64,000 nt of DNA. Origin: Leclercia sp. 29361. GTDB lineage: Bacteria; Pseudomonadota; Gammaproteobacteria; Enterobacterales; Enterobacteriaceae. Position 1 is the stretch's first letter; each line of letters starts with the position of its first letter. Where the stretch lies: contig NZ_CP049786.1 of assembly GCF_011290365.1 (NCBI RefSeq), forward strand, positions 2,852,001 to 2,916,000, in the 5' to 3' direction. Position numbers and translations under genes: made by a program. Shown here piece by piece: positions 29,214-39,416 of the stretch. Below the pieces are notes generated by a model. It worked only from the letters and a program-made list of their open reading frames with translations. It did not search any database and had not been told where the DNA came from.

Positions 29214-31276
29214 TCCGCCTCGCCGGACCGGCTGGTCAATGTCTCCTGCGCCAGGCCGACAATAAACGCATATTCCAGCGCCACCCCTTCATAGGATTTA
29301 AAGCGCCCGGATTTCCCGCCGTGTCCGGCATCCATATCGGTGCAGAGCAGCAGTAAATTATCGTCGGTTTTCATTTCACGCAGTTTCGCCACCCACTTTG
29401 CGGGCTCCCAGTATTGTACCTGGGAGTCATGCAAGCCGGTGGTAACCAGCATATGCGGATAGGCTTTCGCCTCGACGTTATCGTAGGGGCTGTAGCCTTT
29501 CATGTAGCGGTAGTAGGTTGCATCCTGCGGGTTGCCCCACTCCTCGTACTCCCCGATGGTCAGCGGGATGGATTCATCCAGCATGGTGGTCAGCACATCG
29601 ACAAACGGCACCTGCGCCACCACGCCTTTAAACAGCCCCGGACGTTCGTTAATCACGGTGCCCATCAGCATGCCGCCTGCGCTGCCCCCCATCGCGAAGC
29701 ACTGTTTCCTGTCGCCATAACCCAGCTCGAGCAGCCCATCGCAGACATCGAGATAGTCGTTGAAGGTGTTTTTCTTTTTCAGGAACTTGCCGTCTTCATA
29801 CCACTTCTGCCCCAGCTCGCCGCCGCCGCGGATATGGGCGATAGCGAAGACAAAGCCCCGGTCGAGCAGGCTTAAGCGGCTGCTGCTGAAATCGGCATCG
29901 ATGCTGGAGCCATACGAGCCGTAGCCGTAGAGGAGGATCGGGTTTTTGCCCTTGCGGAAATGGTGCTTATGGTAGACCAGCGAGACCGGGACTTCGGTGC
30001 CGTCCCGGGCCACAATCCAGACGTGCTCGCTGCGGTAGAGCTCAGCGTTAAAGCCTTTGACCTCGGCCTGCTTTAGCACCTTGCGTTGCCCGGTGTCCAT
30101 ATCCAGCTCGAACAGGGTGTCCGGCGTGGTCATGGAGGAGTAGCCGTAGCGCAGACGCGATGTTTCCGGCTCGGGGTTGTAGCCGATCCAGGTGACGTAG
30201 GCGGGATCGTCGAAGGCGATCCCGATCACCTCCCGGGTTTTACGATTGATCTGCCGCAGGCTGGTCAGCCCGCGCTGGCGCTCTTCCACCACCAGCCAGT
30301 CGGTAAACAGGGTAAAGCCTTCAAGCATCACCTGATCCCGGGGTGGGATCAGCACTTCCCATTTGCGTTCATCGCGCACTTTGGTTTTGTAGAGGCCAAA
30401 ATTTTTGCCCTCCCGGTTGGAGCGCAAATAGAAGGTGTGCTGGAAGTGGTCGAGGCTGTACTCGTGATCCTTGCGCCGCGGCATAAAGCACAGGGGCTGA
30501 GCGTCCGGCAGCTCGGCATCCAGCAGCAACACCTCGGTCGTCGTGGCGCTGGCGAGGAAGATAATCACGTAGTGTTTCGAGGTGGTTTTATGCAGGCTGA
30601 CGTAAAAGGTTTCGTCTTTCTCCTCATAGACCAGCTCGTCGCTGGTGGACGCAGTGCCTACCGTATGTCGCCAGACCTGAAAGGGGTGCAGCGTGGTGGC
30701 ATGCTTTTTAATGTAGTAGACCGTCTCCGAGTCGTTGGCCCAGATAAAATCGGGGGAGACGTTATCGAGCATCTCGGGATACCAGTTCCCGGACTCCAGG
30801 TTGCGGAACCGGAGTCCGTACTGCCGTCGGGAGAGGTAGTCTTCGGCCAGCGCCATAATGGCGTTATCCGGCGAAACCGCCATGCCGCCCAGGGTATAAA
30901 ACTCGCTGTGCGAGGCCCGCTGGTTAGCATCCAGCAGCGTTTCCCACTCTTCCCACTCGGCGCAGAGCACCGACTGGCGCTGATAGATGGCGTATTCGTT
31001 CCCGGGCTCATAGATGTGCCGGTATCGATAGCCATTGCGACTCCAGGGCGCTGAGACATCACGCTGCGGGACGCGCTCGACCATTTCGTTGAGCAGACGG
31101 TCCTGCAGCGCCTGCTGCGTCGACATGACCCTGCGGCCATAGTCATTTTCATCGTGGAGGTAGTCCAGTACCTCCGGCTGTGAGCGGGTATCGTCGCGCA
31201 ACCAGTAATAGTTGTCGATACGCGTGTCACCGTGCGCGGTGAGAGCGTGCGGTATGCGTTGGGCTTTAGGTGGCAT
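29195..31276 (-). CDS. ptrB: Oligopeptidase B (protease II)
   Basis: A 693-residue S9-family prolyl-oligopeptidase-type enzyme that cuts small peptides after Lys or Arg. A seven-bladed propeller (about 75-400) precedes an alpha/beta hydrolase domain. The catalytic Ser is in GGSAGGML (near residue 530), the Asp in [14 protein letters not shown] and the His in [12 protein letters not shown]. It is seven residues longer than the E. coli protein at the C-terminus. The ATG is that of the E. coli start. Confidence 0.96.
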   Translation of the reverse strand: MPPKAQRIPHALTAHGDTRIDNYYWLRDDTRSQPEVLDYLHDENDYGRRVMSTQQALQDRLLNEMVERVPQRDVSAPWSRNGYRYRHIYEPGNEYAIYQRQSVLCAEWEEWETLLDANQRASHSEFYTLGGMAVSPDNAIMALAEDYLSRRQYGLRFRNLESGNWYPEMLDNVSPDFIWANDSETVYYIKKHATTLHPFQVWRHTVGTASTSDELVYEEKDETFYVSLHKTTSKHYVIIFLASATTTEVLLLDAELPDAQPLCFMPRRKDHEYSLDHFQHTFYLRSNREGKNFGLYKTKVRDERKWEVLIPPRDQVMLEGFTLFTDWLVVEERQRGLTSLRQINRKTREVIGIAFDDPAYVTWIGYNPEPETSRLRYGYSSMTTPDTLFELDMDTGQRKVLKQAEVKGFNAELYRSEHVWIVARDGTEVPVSLVYHKHHFRKGKNPILLYGYGSYGSSIDADFSSSRLSLLDRGFVFAIAHIRGGGELGQKWYEDGKFLKKKNTFNDYLDVCDGLLELGYGDRKQCFAMGGSAGGMLMGTVINERPGLFKGVVAQVPFVDVLTTMLDESIPLTIGEYEEWGNPQDATYYRYMKGYSPYDNVEAKAYPHMLVTTGLHDSQVQYWEPAKWVAKLREMKTDDNLLLLCTDMDAGHGGKSGRFKSYEGVALEYAFIVGLAQETLTSRSGEADQDPPK

Positions 31277-31366
31277 GTCAGTATGATTCTTTTACGATTT
31301 ACACCCTATAAGGTTGGCAAAACATGCGCACGATGCAAGCGAAACGGGATACCCGGGGGTAAAAAG

Positions 31367-32017
31367 TTAGCCGGGGAGCGCCTGTTTTTGCTGGCGAATA
31401 TCCTGCTCGATCCCCTCGCGGACGTCAGCCGGAATTTTCAGCGCATCCCCCAGCGCATTGAGATAACTGCGCTCCATAAAGTGATCGATATCGATCGCCG
31501 CGCAGCTCAGGAAATAGAGCTCCAGCGCTTCCTCTTCATTTTTGATCCCCTGCGCCAGACGCTGTGGATCAAGGGGCTGCTCAATGGCCTGCGCCACCAG
31601 CGCCCTGCCCTGCTCCTCCACGCCCGCTTCCCGCAGCTGCTGCTCAATGGCGGCACGCTCCTGATCGTCAATGTGGCCGTCACTCTTCGCCGCAAAGACC
31701 AGGGCCAGGATCAGCCTTTCGCTGCGCACATCCAGCGCCGAGGCCTGCTGACCAAACTGCGGTTCGCCCTGATGGGCGCTACGCACTCTGTCCTTGTACT
31801 TGTTCCACAGCACGGAGCCCGCAATCGCGCCACCGCCTGCCAACAGGGCACCGGTGCCGTATTTCGCCAGCAATTTACGCGAGGATTTATTCGCCACCAG
31901 CAGCCCGGCAAGGCCACCAAGCGCCCCTGGCGACAGCATTTTGCTCAGCCCTTCGCCCGAGGAGGACCCCGTTTTCTGCCCCAGCATAGACTGTAATTGA
32001 TTCAACCAGCTTGACAT
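31367..32017 (-). CDS. yebE: YebE, TerB-like inner-membrane protein
   Basis: A 216-residue DUF533 protein matching E. coli YebE. A Gly/Ser-rich start and a hydrophobic stretch ([37 protein letters not shown]) precede a helical TerB-like domain ([23 protein letters not shown]). The ATG at 32017 has AGGG upstream. In E. coli yebE is a strong member of the Cpx envelope-stress regulon. The molecular role is unknown. Confidence 0.93.
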   Translation of the reverse strand: MSSWLNQLQSMLGQKTGSSSGEGLSKMLSPGALGGLAGLLVANKSSRKLLAKYGTGALLAGGGAIAGSVLWNKYKDRVRSAHQGEPQFGQQASALDVRSERLILALVFAAKSDGHIDDQERAAIEQQLREAGVEEQGRALVAQAIEQPLDPQRLAQGIKNEEEALELYFLSCAAIDIDHFMERSYLNALGDALKIPADVREGIEQDIRQQKQALPG

Positions 32018-32104
32018 GATTTCCCTCACTTAACGGTGGATGAATTTCACAGCCTAAGCGAGGGGATGTCAGGAAATGTCTACGCTGACAAAAGAAGCGA
32101 AAAT

Positions 32105-32458
32105 TCACCTCTTCGACGCGAGATACTGCGCGCTGCCCGCTTTGCAGTCGACCTTCACCTGATAATGAATATCGGTGTTTTTCCCGCGTACCGTCAGCGG
32201 CACGGTCCAGCGGTCTTTTTCACCCTTCACCTCCTTAGGGTTGATCCACGCCACCGGGTCGGCCATCCCCAGCCTCTTTTGATCGTCAGCCCAGCGCACG
32301 ATGCGGTTTTGCAGATAATCCCGCTTCACGCTGGCGGCCATGCCCTCGGCATTCTGACCTTCGCAGGTCGGAAACTTCACGATTTTCTCATCGGCGGCCT
32401 GCGCCGTCAGGCTGGCACCCAGCAGCGCCAGCACCATCACTACCCCTGTTTTGTTCAT
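32105..32458 (-). CDS. yebF: YebF, protein secreted to the medium
   Basis: A 117-residue protein with a signal peptide ([21 protein letters not shown]) and the YebF domain, whose two cysteines lie in [12 protein letters not shown] and [12 protein letters not shown]. coli YebF is carried past the outer membrane through porins and shares the colicin M immunity protein-like fold. The second of two tandem ATGs is used; AGGAG lies six bases upstream. Confidence 0.94.
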   Translation of the reverse strand: MNKTGVVMVLALLGASLTAQAADEKIVKFPTCEGQNAEGMAASVKRDYLQNRIVRWADDQKRLGMADPVAWINPKEVKGEKDRWTVPLTVRGKNTDIHYQVKVDCKAGSAQYLASKR

Positions 32459-32556
32459 CATGTTCTCCTGTATTGGCTCCCCAAAAGCATGGTCCAAAAC
32501 GGCCGCGATGCAAATAACCGCCTGTCATCCCGATGGATTTCCGCGAAGCAAGACAG

Positions 32557-32572
32557 ACGCAAACGTTTTCGT
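32557..32572. promoter_or_regulatory. PurR operator of purT
   Basis: ACGCAAACGTTTTCGT matches the PurR consensus (ACGCAAACGTTTNCGT) at every defined base. It lies directly before a TATACT -10 hexamer and 35 bp before the purT start. Confidence 0.92.
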
Positions 32573-32606
32573 TTATACTGCGCGCAACTTTTTCAGGGGG
32601 ATGATT

Positions 32607-33785
32607 ATGACTCGTTTAGGTACTGCGCTGCGTCCGGCAGCGACGCGCGTAATGTTGCTCGGCTCCGGTGAACTGGGCAAAGAGGTGGCCATTGAGTGCC
32701 AGCGTTTAGGCATTGAAGTAATCGCCGTCGACCGCTATGCCGATGCCCCGGCCATGCACGTCGCCCATCGCTCGCATGTGATTAATATGCTGGATGGCGA
32801 AGCCCTGCGCGCCGTGATTGCCGCAGAGAAACCGCACTTCGTGGTGCCGGAAATCGAAGCCATCGCCACCGATACCCTGCTGGCGCTGGAAGCCGAAGGC
32901 CAGCGCGTGGTGCCCTGTGCCCGCGCCGCGAAGCTGACCATGAACCGGGAAGGCATTCGCCGCCTGGCGGCGGAAGAGCTGGCCCTGCCTACTTCCCGCT
33001 ACCGTTTTGCCGACAGCAAGAGCGATTTTCTGCAGGCGGTGAACGACATTGGCTACCCGTGCATCATTAAGCCGGTGATGAGCTCCTCCGGCAAAGGACA
33101 GAGCTTTGTGCGCAGCGCCGACCAGCTGGATCAGGCCTGGGATTACGCCCAACAGGGGGGCCGCGCCGGTGCCGGACGGGTGATTGTTGAGGGCGTGGTG
33201 CAGTTTGATTTTGAGATCACCCTCCTGACCGTCAGCGCCGTTGATGGGGTGCACTTCTGCGATCCTATTGGCCATCGTCAGGAAGATGGCGACTACCGTG
33301 AATCCTGGCAGCCGCAGCAGATGAGCCCGCTGGCCCGTGCACGCGCCGAGGAGATCTCCCGCAAAGTGGTGCTGGCCCTGGGCGGCCATGGGCTGTTTGG
33401 CGTCGAGCTGTTCGTCTGTGGCGACGAGGTGATCTTCAGCGAAGTCTCCCCGCGTCCGCACGATACCGGCATGGTGACCCTGATCTCGCAGGATCTCTCC
33501 GAGTTTGCCCTGCACGTCCGCGCCTTCCTCGGCCTGCCGGTCGGCGGCGTGCGTCAGTATGGTCCCGCGGCATCGGCGGTGATCCTGCCCCAGCTGACCA
33601 GCCAGAACGTCACCTTTGATAACGTCGATGCAGCAGTAGGCGCGGGCCTGCAGCTGCGTCTATTTGGTAAGCCAGAAATTGAAGGTTCGCGTCGCTTAGG
33701 CGTGGCGCTGGCGACGGGTGACAGCGTGGAAGAGGCGGTAGAGCGGGCGAAACAGGCCGCCGCCAGCGTGCAGGTCGCAGGATAA
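32607..33785 (+). CDS. purT: Formate-dependent GAR transformylase PurT
   Basis: A 392-residue ATP-grasp enzyme of purine synthesis. It makes formyl-GAR from glycinamide ribonucleotide, formate and ATP without folate. Visible parts are the N-terminal Rossmann-like segment ([16 protein letters not shown]), the ATP-grasp core ([16 protein letters not shown] near residue 150) and metal-binding [10 protein letters not shown] near residue 284. The ATG at 32607 ([10 protein letters not shown]) gives the E. coli length; another ATG lies two codons upstream. It is repressed by PurR through the upstream site. Confidence 0.98.
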   Translation: MTRLGTALRPAATRVMLLGSGELGKEVAIECQRLGIEVIAVDRYADAPAMHVAHRSHVINMLDGEALRAVIAAEKPHFVVPEIEAIATDTLLALEAEGQRVVPCARAAKLTMNREGIRRLAAEELALPTSRYRFADSKSDFLQAVNDIGYPCIIKPVMSSSGKGQSFVRSADQLDQAWDYAQQGGRAGAGRVIVEGVVQFDFEITLLTVSAVDGVHFCDPIGHRQEDGDYRESWQPQQMSPLARARAEEISRKVVLALGGHGLFGVELFVCGDEVIFSEVSPRPHDTGMVTLISQDLSEFALHVRAFLGLPVGGVRQYGPAASAVILPQLTSQNVTFDNVDAAVGAGLQLRLFGKPEIEGSRRLGVALATGDSVEEAVERAKQAAASVQVAG

Positions 33786-33813
33786 AAAAAACGGGCCTGA
33801 TGGCCCGTTTTAT
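33784..33813 (+). terminator. Terminator after purT
   Basis: An A run, then ACGGGCC-TGA-TGGCCCGT, then TTTATT. It is a compact GC-rich hairpin starting at the purT stop codon. Confidence 0.9.
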
Positions 33814-33819
33814 TATCGG

Positions 33820-33853
33820 CGTAGGCCGGGTAAGGCGGAGCCGCCACCCGGCA
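33820..33853. repeat. REP (palindromic unit) element between purT and eda
   Basis: GTAGGCCGGGTAAGGCGGAG continues into CCGCCACCCGGC. It has the imperfect stem GCCGGGT/ACCCGGC and the GTAGGCCGG core of enterobacterial REP elements. It lies between the convergent purT and eda. Confidence 0.8.
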
Positions 33854-33863
33854 AAACAACATC

Positions 33864-34505
33864 TTACTGCTGCGCGCCTTCTACCGCTTCGCGCGCCAGC
33901 TTAGTGATGCGATCCCAGTCGCCCGCTTCCAGCGCATCCGCCGGAACCAGCCAGGAGCCACCGATGCACAGCACGCTTTTCAGCGCCAGGTAGTCACGGT
34001 AGTTCGCCGGAGAGATGCCGCCAGTCGGGCAGAAACGCACATTGGCGAACGGACCTGCGATAGCCTGCAGCGCTTTGGTGCCGCCGTTGGCTTCCGCCGG
34101 GAAGAATTTGAACTCTTTCAGACCGTAGTCCAGACCCAGCATCAGTTCAGATACGGTGCTGATGCCCGGGATCAGTGGAATGGAGCCTTCGGTTGCCGCT
34201 TTCAACAGCGGCTCGGTCAGACCCGGGCTGATGGCGAACTGCGCACCGGCTTCGGTAACTTCCGCCAGCTGCTGTGGGTTCAGCACGGTGCCTGCACCAA
34301 TGATGGCTTCCGGCACTTCTTTGGCGATGGCGCGAATCGCATCCATTGCACAGGCGGTACGCAGGGTCACTTCCAGGACGCGAACGCCACCAGCAACCAG
34401 CGCTTTCGCCATCGGCACAGCGTGTTCCAGCTTGTTAACCACGATCACCGGCACTACCGGGCCAGTTTTCAGGATTGCTTCTGCACTTGTCTTCCAGTTT
34501 TTCAT
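33864..34505 (-). CDS. eda: KDPG/KHG aldolase Eda
   Basis: A 213-residue class I aldolase that cleaves 2-keto-3-deoxy-6-phosphogluconate to pyruvate and glyceraldehyde-3-phosphate. The Glu in VLEVTLRT (near residue 45) and the Schiff-base Lys in [13 protein letters not shown] (near residue 133) are present. It lies 39 bp after edd. In E. coli it is controlled by KdgR, GntR and PhoB-linked promoters. It completes the Entner-Doudoroff route with zwf and edd here. Confidence 0.98.
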   Translation of the reverse strand: MKNWKTSAEAILKTGPVVPVIVVNKLEHAVPMAKALVAGGVRVLEVTLRTACAMDAIRAIAKEVPEAIIGAGTVLNPQQLAEVTEAGAQFAISPGLTEPLLKAATEGSIPLIPGISTVSELMLGLDYGLKEFKFFPAEANGGTKALQAIAGPFANVRFCPTGGISPANYRDYLALKSVLCIGGSWLVPADALEAGDWDRITKLAREAVEGAQQ

Positions 34506-34544
34506 CAGAGTTTTTCTCTCGCCAGATCGATAATTCTTGTCGTC

Positions 34545-36356
34545 TTAAAACGTAATACAGGTCGCGCCCTGCTCTGCGCCCGAGAGGTTCTCGCGCAGCG
34601 CACTGAACATTTCGCGCCCCGTGCCCACGCGCGAAGCGCTCAGGTCAGGAATATGTGGCTTACGTGCGGCAAGGACCGCCTCATCCACCAGTAAGGTCAA
34701 CTCGCCGGTCTGACCGTTAACGCGGATGATATCGCCATCGTACACTTTTGCCAGCAATCCACCGTCGTAAGCTTCCGGGGTGACATGGATGGCAGAAGGC
34801 ACTTTACCTGATGCGCCGGAGAGGCGTCCATCGGTTACTAACGCAATTTTGAAACAGCGGTCCAATAATACACCAAGTGGCGGCATTAGTTTATGTAATT
34901 CTGGCATGCCGTTCGCTTTTGGCCCCTGATGACGGACCACAACCACGCAATCTTTGTCCAGCAGTCCGGCTTCAAACGCGGGCAGCACGTCATGCTGACT
35001 CTCGAACACCACCGCCGGCGCTTCAATAACCTGGTTCTCCACCGGCACCGCAGAGGTCTTCATGACTGCCCGTCCCAGGTTGCCGTTCAGCACTTTGGTG
35101 CCGCCGTGGTGAGAGAAGGGTTTGTCGAAGGTGGCGATCACGCTGTCATCCAGCGAGGCCTGAGCCCCTTCACGCCAGTCCAGCTCGCCGTCGTTCAGCC
35201 ATGGCTCGAGGGTGTAACGCTGCAGGCCGAAACCGGCCACCGTATTGACGTCTTCGTGCAGCAGGCCGCCTTTCATCAGCTCACGCATCAGCACCGGTAC
35301 GCCGCCCGCCGCCTGGAAGTGGTTAATGTCCGCCGGGCCGTTCGGGTAGAGACGGGTCATCAGCGGCACCACTTCAGACAGGTCAGAGAAATCGTCCCAG
35401 TTGATCAGAATGCCAGCCGCACGGGCCATCGCCACCATGTGCATGGTGTGGTTGGTGGAGCCGCCGGTCGCCAGCAGGGCCACGATACCGTTGACCACCA
35501 CTTTCTCGTCGACCATTTTACCGAGCGGCATCCACTCGTTGCCGTTCCCGGTCAGGCGGGTCACCTGACGTGCCGCAGCGGCGGTCAACGCTTTGCGCAG
35601 GGGCGCATCCGGGTGAACAAACGACGAGCCCGGCAGCTGCATCCCCATAAATTCCACCACCATCTGGTTGGTGTTGGCGGTGCCGTAGAAGGTACAGGTG
35701 CCCGGCGCGTGGTAGGACGCGGCTTCTGACTCCAGCAGCGCCATACGATCCACTTTGCCTTCAGCATACAGCTGGCGAATACGCACTTTTTCTTTATTGG
35801 CCAGGCCGCTGGCCATCGGGCCTGACGGCACGAACAGCGCAGGCAGGTGACCAAACGACAGCGCTGCCATCGCCAGGCCCGGGACGATCTTATCGCACAC
35901 GCCGAGGTACAGTGCGCCATCAAACATGTTATGTGACAGGCCCACCGCGGCAGACATGGCGATCACTTCCCGGCTCAGCAGCGAGAGTTCCATCCCGTCC
36001 TGGCCCTGGGTCACGCCATCGCACATCGCAGGCACACCACCGGCCACCTGCCCTACGGCGTTTGCCTGGTGCAGCGCTTTACGAATGATGCCCGGGTAGG
36101 TCTCGTACGGCTGGTGCGCCGAGAGCATGTCGTTATAGGAGGTGATGATGCCGATATTGTTACGCAGCATGCTTTTCAGCGAGGCTTTATCTTCTGGCTG
36201 GCAGGCGGCAAAGCCGTGCGCCAGGTTACCGCAGGCCAGCTGCGAACGATGGACCGTATCGCTCTTCGCCTGCTGAATGCGAGCGAGGTAGGCTGAGCGG
36301 GTCTTCTGCGAGCGCTCAACAATGCGCTGTGTTACCCGTAACAAAATCGAATTCAT
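34545..36356 (-). CDS. edd: 6-phosphogluconate dehydratase Edd
   Basis: A 603-residue iron-sulfur dehydratase of the IlvD/Edd family that turns 6-phosphogluconate into KDPG. The cluster cysteines are seen in [13 protein letters not shown] and [10 protein letters not shown], and the third in [12 protein letters not shown]. The ATG at 36356 has AGGAG six bases upstream and matches the E. coli length; a frame starting five codons earlier is not supported. A GntR operator lies inside codons 5-9. It is followed by eda. Confidence 0.98.
   Translation of the reverse strand: MNSILLRVTQRIVERSQKTRSAYLARIQQAKSDTVHRSQLACGNLAHGFAACQPEDKASLKSMLRNNIGIITSYNDMLSAHQPYETYPGIIRKALHQANAVGQVAGGVPAMCDGVTQGQDGMELSLLSREVIAMSAAVGLSHNMFDGALYLGVCDKIVPGLAMAALSFGHLPALFVPSGPMASGLANKEKVRIRQLYAEGKVDRMALLESEAASYHAPGTCTFYGTANTNQMVVEFMGMQLPGSSFVHPDAPLRKALTAAAARQVTRLTGNGNEWMPLGKMVDEKVVVNGIVALLATGGSTNHTMHMVAMARAAGILINWDDFSDLSEVVPLMTRLYPNGPADINHFQAAGGVPVLMRELMKGGLLHEDVNTVAGFGLQRYTLEPWLNDGELDWREGAQASLDDSVIATFDKPFSHHGGTKVLNGNLGRAVMKTSAVPVENQVIEAPAVVFESQHDVLPAFEAGLLDKDCVVVVRHQGPKANGMPELHKLMPPLGVLLDRCFKIALVTDGRLSGASGKVPSAIHVTPEAYDGGLLAKVYDGDIIRVNGQTGELTLLVDEAVLAARKPHIPDLSASRVGTGREMFSALRENLSGAEQGATCITF
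36330..36343. promoter_or_regulatory. GntR operator inside the start of edd
   Basis: TGTTACCCGTAACA is a near-perfect palindrome of the gluconate repressor type (consensus TGTTACCSGTAACA). It lies 13-26 bp into the edd coding sequence, where it would block elongation or pair with the upstream site. Confidence 0.78.
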
Positions 36357-36475
36357 AGAAGCTCCTGTCATTTATCTGTCCGCGCTCTGGAATTAACAAA
36401 GTGTTTAGCAGGCTATAACATCGCTGAAACGCTTGATTGCCGGAGCTCTGGGGCAAAATCGCTTCAGCCAGTGTA

Positions 36476-36513
36476 ATAAAAAAAGCTCCGGGTGGAAATC
36501 CACCCGGAGCTTA
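36476..36513 (-). terminator. Terminator after zwf
   Basis: AAGCTCCGGGTGGA and TCCACCCGGAGCTT form a 14-bp stem. On the minus strand it is followed by seven T. It separates zwf from edd-eda, although E. coli shows partial readthrough here. Confidence 0.95.
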
Positions 36514-36549
36514 AATGATTAAATATTGCGCACTGGCCTGAGCCAGATC

Positions 36550-36565
36550 ATGTTACCGGTAAAAT
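36550..36565. promoter_or_regulatory. Upstream GntR-like operator of edd-eda
   Basis: ATGTTACCGGTAAAAT resembles the GntR consensus, with one arm slightly degenerate. It lies between the zwf stop and the terminator, about 220 bp upstream of the intragenic copy. Confidence 0.6.
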
Positions 36566-36589
36566 AACCCCTAAGGATTAACGGCCAGG

Positions 36590-38065
36590 TTACTCAAACT
36601 CGTTCCAGGAACGGCCATCACGAGTGATCATTGCCACAGAGGCAACCGGTCCCCAGGTACCCGCCTGATACGGTTTCGGTGCATCCTGATCCGCAGCCCA
36701 GGCTTCGGTGATGGAGTCAACCCACTTCCACGCCTCCTCCACTTCGTCACGGCGTACAAACAGCGCCTGGATGCCACGCATGGTTTCCAGCAGCAGACGT
36801 TCGTAAGCATCAGCCAGATGGTTCTGGTTGAAGGTTTCGGAGTAGCTCAGATCCAGCTTGGTGGTCTGCAGGTTGTGCTTGTGATCCAGGCCAGGCACCT
36901 TGTTCAGCACCTGAATATCCACGCCCTCGTCCGGCTGCAGACGAATGGTCAGTTTATTCTGCGGCAGCTCTTGCCAGGACTCTTTGAACAGGTTCAGTTC
37001 CGGGTTCTTAAAGTAGACCACCACTTCAGAGCATTTGGCCGGCAGACGCTTACCGGTACGCAGGTAGAACGGCACGCCCGCCCAGCGCCAGTTATCGATA
37101 TCCACGCGGATGGCGACGAAGGTTTCGGTACTGCTGGTTTTATTCGCACCCTCTTCTTCCAGATAACCAGGCACTTTTTTACCCTGGGCAAAACCGGCGG
37201 TGTACTGGCCGCGAACCGTTTTTTCACGCACGTTGGAGCGATCGATGCGGCGCAGGGACTTCAGCACTTTGACCTTCTCATCGCGAATGCTGTCTGCGGA
37301 GAGATCTGACGGCGGTGCCATGGCGATCATGCAGAGGATTTGCAGCAGGTGGTTCTGGATCATGTCGCGCATCTGACCGGCCTGGTCAAAGTAACCCCAG
37401 CGACCTTCAATCCCCACCTCTTCCGCCACGGTGATCTCCACGTGATCGATGGTGCGGTTATCCCAGTTGTTCACAAACAGGGAGTTGGCGAAACGCAGCG
37501 CCAGCAGGTTCAGCACCGTCTCTTTACCGAGGTAGTGGTCGATACGGTAAACCTGGCACTCTTCGAAGTATTCCCCGACCTGGTCGTTAATCTCACGGGA
37601 GGTCGCCAGCGAGGTACCCAGCGGTTTTTCCATTACCACACGTGCAGGCTTGGCGTTCAGTTTGGCTTCGCCGAGCCCTTTGCAGATGGCGCCAAAGGTG
37701 CTTGGCGGCATAGCGAAATAGTTGATGGTGACGCGATTTTTCTGATCGAGCATCGCGCCCAGTTCAGAAAAGGCCGAGGTGTCGTTCACGTCGAGGTTGC
37801 AGAAATCGAGACGTCCACTCAGCGTATCCCACAAACTTTCATCGATCTTCTCCTTCATGAAAGTTTCCAGCGCTTCGCGCACCACTTTGGTATACGCGTC
37901 TTTATCCCAGTCGGCACGGCCCACGCCCAGGATGCGCGTCTCCGGGTGGATTTGACCCGCTTTTTCCAGTTGATACAGGGAAGGCAGCAATTTACGGCGT
38001 GCAAGATCGCCTTTCGCGCCGAAAATGACCAGGTCACATGCCTGGGCTGTTTGCGTTACCGCCAT
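36590..38065 (-). CDS. zwf: Glucose-6-phosphate 1-dehydrogenase Zwf
   Basis: A 491-residue NADP-dependent enzyme, the entry step of the pentose phosphate and Entner-Doudoroff routes. The NADP fold appears as [19 protein letters not shown] near residues 12-30. The substrate signature RIDHYLGKE lies near residue 177 with catalytic His and Lys. The length equals E. coli Zwf. It is divergent from hexR across a perfect HexR palindrome. SoxRS/MarA control is known in E. coli but was not assigned here. Confidence 0.98.
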   Translation of the reverse strand: MAVTQTAQACDLVIFGAKGDLARRKLLPSLYQLEKAGQIHPETRILGVGRADWDKDAYTKVVREALETFMKEKIDESLWDTLSGRLDFCNLDVNDTSAFSELGAMLDQKNRVTINYFAMPPSTFGAICKGLGEAKLNAKPARVVMEKPLGTSLATSREINDQVGEYFEECQVYRIDHYLGKETVLNLLALRFANSLFVNNWDNRTIDHVEITVAEEVGIEGRWGYFDQAGQMRDMIQNHLLQILCMIAMAPPSDLSADSIRDEKVKVLKSLRRIDRSNVREKTVRGQYTAGFAQGKKVPGYLEEEGANKTSSTETFVAIRVDIDNWRWAGVPFYLRTGKRLPAKCSEVVVYFKNPELNLFKESWQELPQNKLTIRLQPDEGVDIQVLNKVPGLDHKHNLQTTKLDLSYSETFNQNHLADAYERLLLETMRGIQALFVRRDEVEEAWKWVDSITEAWAADQDAPKPYQAGTWGPVASVAMITRDGRSWNEFE

Positions 38066-38423
38066 GTCATTCTCCTCAGTTGGATACCCTGGTGCTTTTG
38101 CCAGAATATCGTTGTAATTTTATTACATGCACTCTACTGCTTTTATGTCATTCCCGAAACCATTTGCACTTATCCTCGCGTGCGATACGGCGATATTTCG
38201 CCAGGCAATAGCCCCGCGCAGGGTTATAAAGGTCAAATGGGTGAAACTTTGTTCTGCCAGGCCGTTGCTAAAATCCGACAGCGATCAAGTAATGAAAAAA
38301 AACAACAACATTTTTGTCGGAGTTTGCCCTTTTCAGCACATCACCGGGGTATATTCTTGCTAATTCGAATCGCGATTTCACCCCTTAATGAAATCGTTTC
38401 CACCGATGAGCGCCGTGTTAATA
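38066..38423. other. zwf-hexR divergent control region
   Basis: These 358 bp contain the HexR palindrome at 38113-38127, close to the zwf start. Downstream the region is AT-rich towards hexR, with A-rich tracts near 38289-38311. No ORF was supported. Confidence 0.6.
38113..38127. promoter_or_regulatory. HexR operator of zwf
   Basis: TGTAATTTTATTACA is an uninterrupted palindrome matching the HexR motif TGTARTNWWWTYACA. It lies about 48 bp before the zwf start. HexR is released by KDPG, the product of Edd encoded nearby. Confidence 0.88.
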
Positions 38424-39293
38424 ATGAACATGCTGGAAAAAATCCAGTTTCAACTGGAACACCTTAGCAAATCCGAGCGAAAAGTGGCTGAAGTAATTCT
38501 CGCCGCCCCGGCTCAGGCCATTCATTCCAGCATCGCCACTCTGGCCCAGGAGTCGGGGGTCAGCGAACCGACCGTTAACCGCTTCTGTCGCAGCATGGAA
38601 ACGCGTGGCTATCCCGATTTTAAACTGCATCTGGCGCAAAGTCTGGCTAACGGCACGCCCTATGTAAACCGCAATGTCGATGAAGACGACAGCGTGGAGG
38701 CCTACACCGGCAAAATCTTTGAATCGGCGATGGCTACCCTGGACCAGGTCCGCCAGTCGCTGGATATGGGATCGGTTAATCGGGCCGTCGACCTGCTGAC
38801 TCAGGCCAAGAAGATCGCCTTCTTTGGTCTCGGGTCGTCAGCCGCCGTCGCTCACGATGCAATGAATAAATTTTTTCGCTTTAATGTCCCGGTTATCTAT
38901 TCCGACGACATCGTGCTGCAACGCATGAGCTGTATGAATTGTAACGAAGATGACGTGGTGGTGCTGATATCGCATACTGGTCGCACCAAGAGTCTGGTCG
39001 AACTGGCCCAGCTGGCGCGTGAAAACGATGCCATGGTGATTGCCCTCACCACCACCGGTACGCCGCTGGCACGTGAAGCGACGCTGGCGATCACCCTCGA
39101 CGTGCCGGAAGACACCGATATCTATATGCCGATGGTGTCGCGTCTGGCGCAGCTGACCGTCATTGACGTGCTGGCCACCGGCTTTACCCTGCGCCGCGGG
39201 GCGAAATTCAGAGATAACTTGAAGCGTGTCAAAGAAGCGCTTAAGGAATCGCGTTTTGATAAAGAGTTGTTCATCAAGGGTGAAGTTCCCTGA
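38424..39293 (+). CDS. hexR: RpiR-family regulator HexR
   Basis: A 289-residue regulator of central carbon genes. An N-terminal helix-turn-helix covers about residues 1-77 (SIATLAQESGVSEPTVNRFCRSM) and a SIS domain about 125-260 (FFGLGSSAAVAHDAMNKFFR; SHTGRTKSLVELA), which binds KDPG. The ATG at 38424 (MNMLEKIQFQLEHLSKSERK) gives the E. coli length; an upstream in-frame ATG at 38388 is not supported. It is encoded between its targets zwf and pykA. Confidence 0.97.
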   Translation: MNMLEKIQFQLEHLSKSERKVAEVILAAPAQAIHSSIATLAQESGVSEPTVNRFCRSMETRGYPDFKLHLAQSLANGTPYVNRNVDEDDSVEAYTGKIFESAMATLDQVRQSLDMGSVNRAVDLLTQAKKIAFFGLGSSAAVAHDAMNKFFRFNVPVIYSDDIVLQRMSCMNCNEDDVVVLISHTGRTKSLVELAQLARENDAMVIALTTTGTPLAREATLAITLDVPEDTDIYMPMVSRLAQLTVIDVLATGFTLRRGAKFRDNLKRVKEALKESRFDKELFIKGEVP

Positions 39294-39416
39294 TCGTCAC
39301 TGATAAAGTTGTTACTTTTTTCGGCATTCGGTAAGTTGCCAGTGGGTATTACGGCGGACAACGTGCCGAATCATCGTTCACGCAACACCAGGTTGTTTCA
39401 GACAACGGAGTATTAC

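Noticed and set aside
31564..32000. Plus-strand ORFs opposite yebE
   Set aside because: They overlap yebE fully, which has a clear ribosome-binding site and matches E. coli. They are shadows.
32451..32606. N-terminal extension of purT
   Set aside because: The extension crosses the PurR box and promoter. The homologous start and ribosome-binding region are at 32607.
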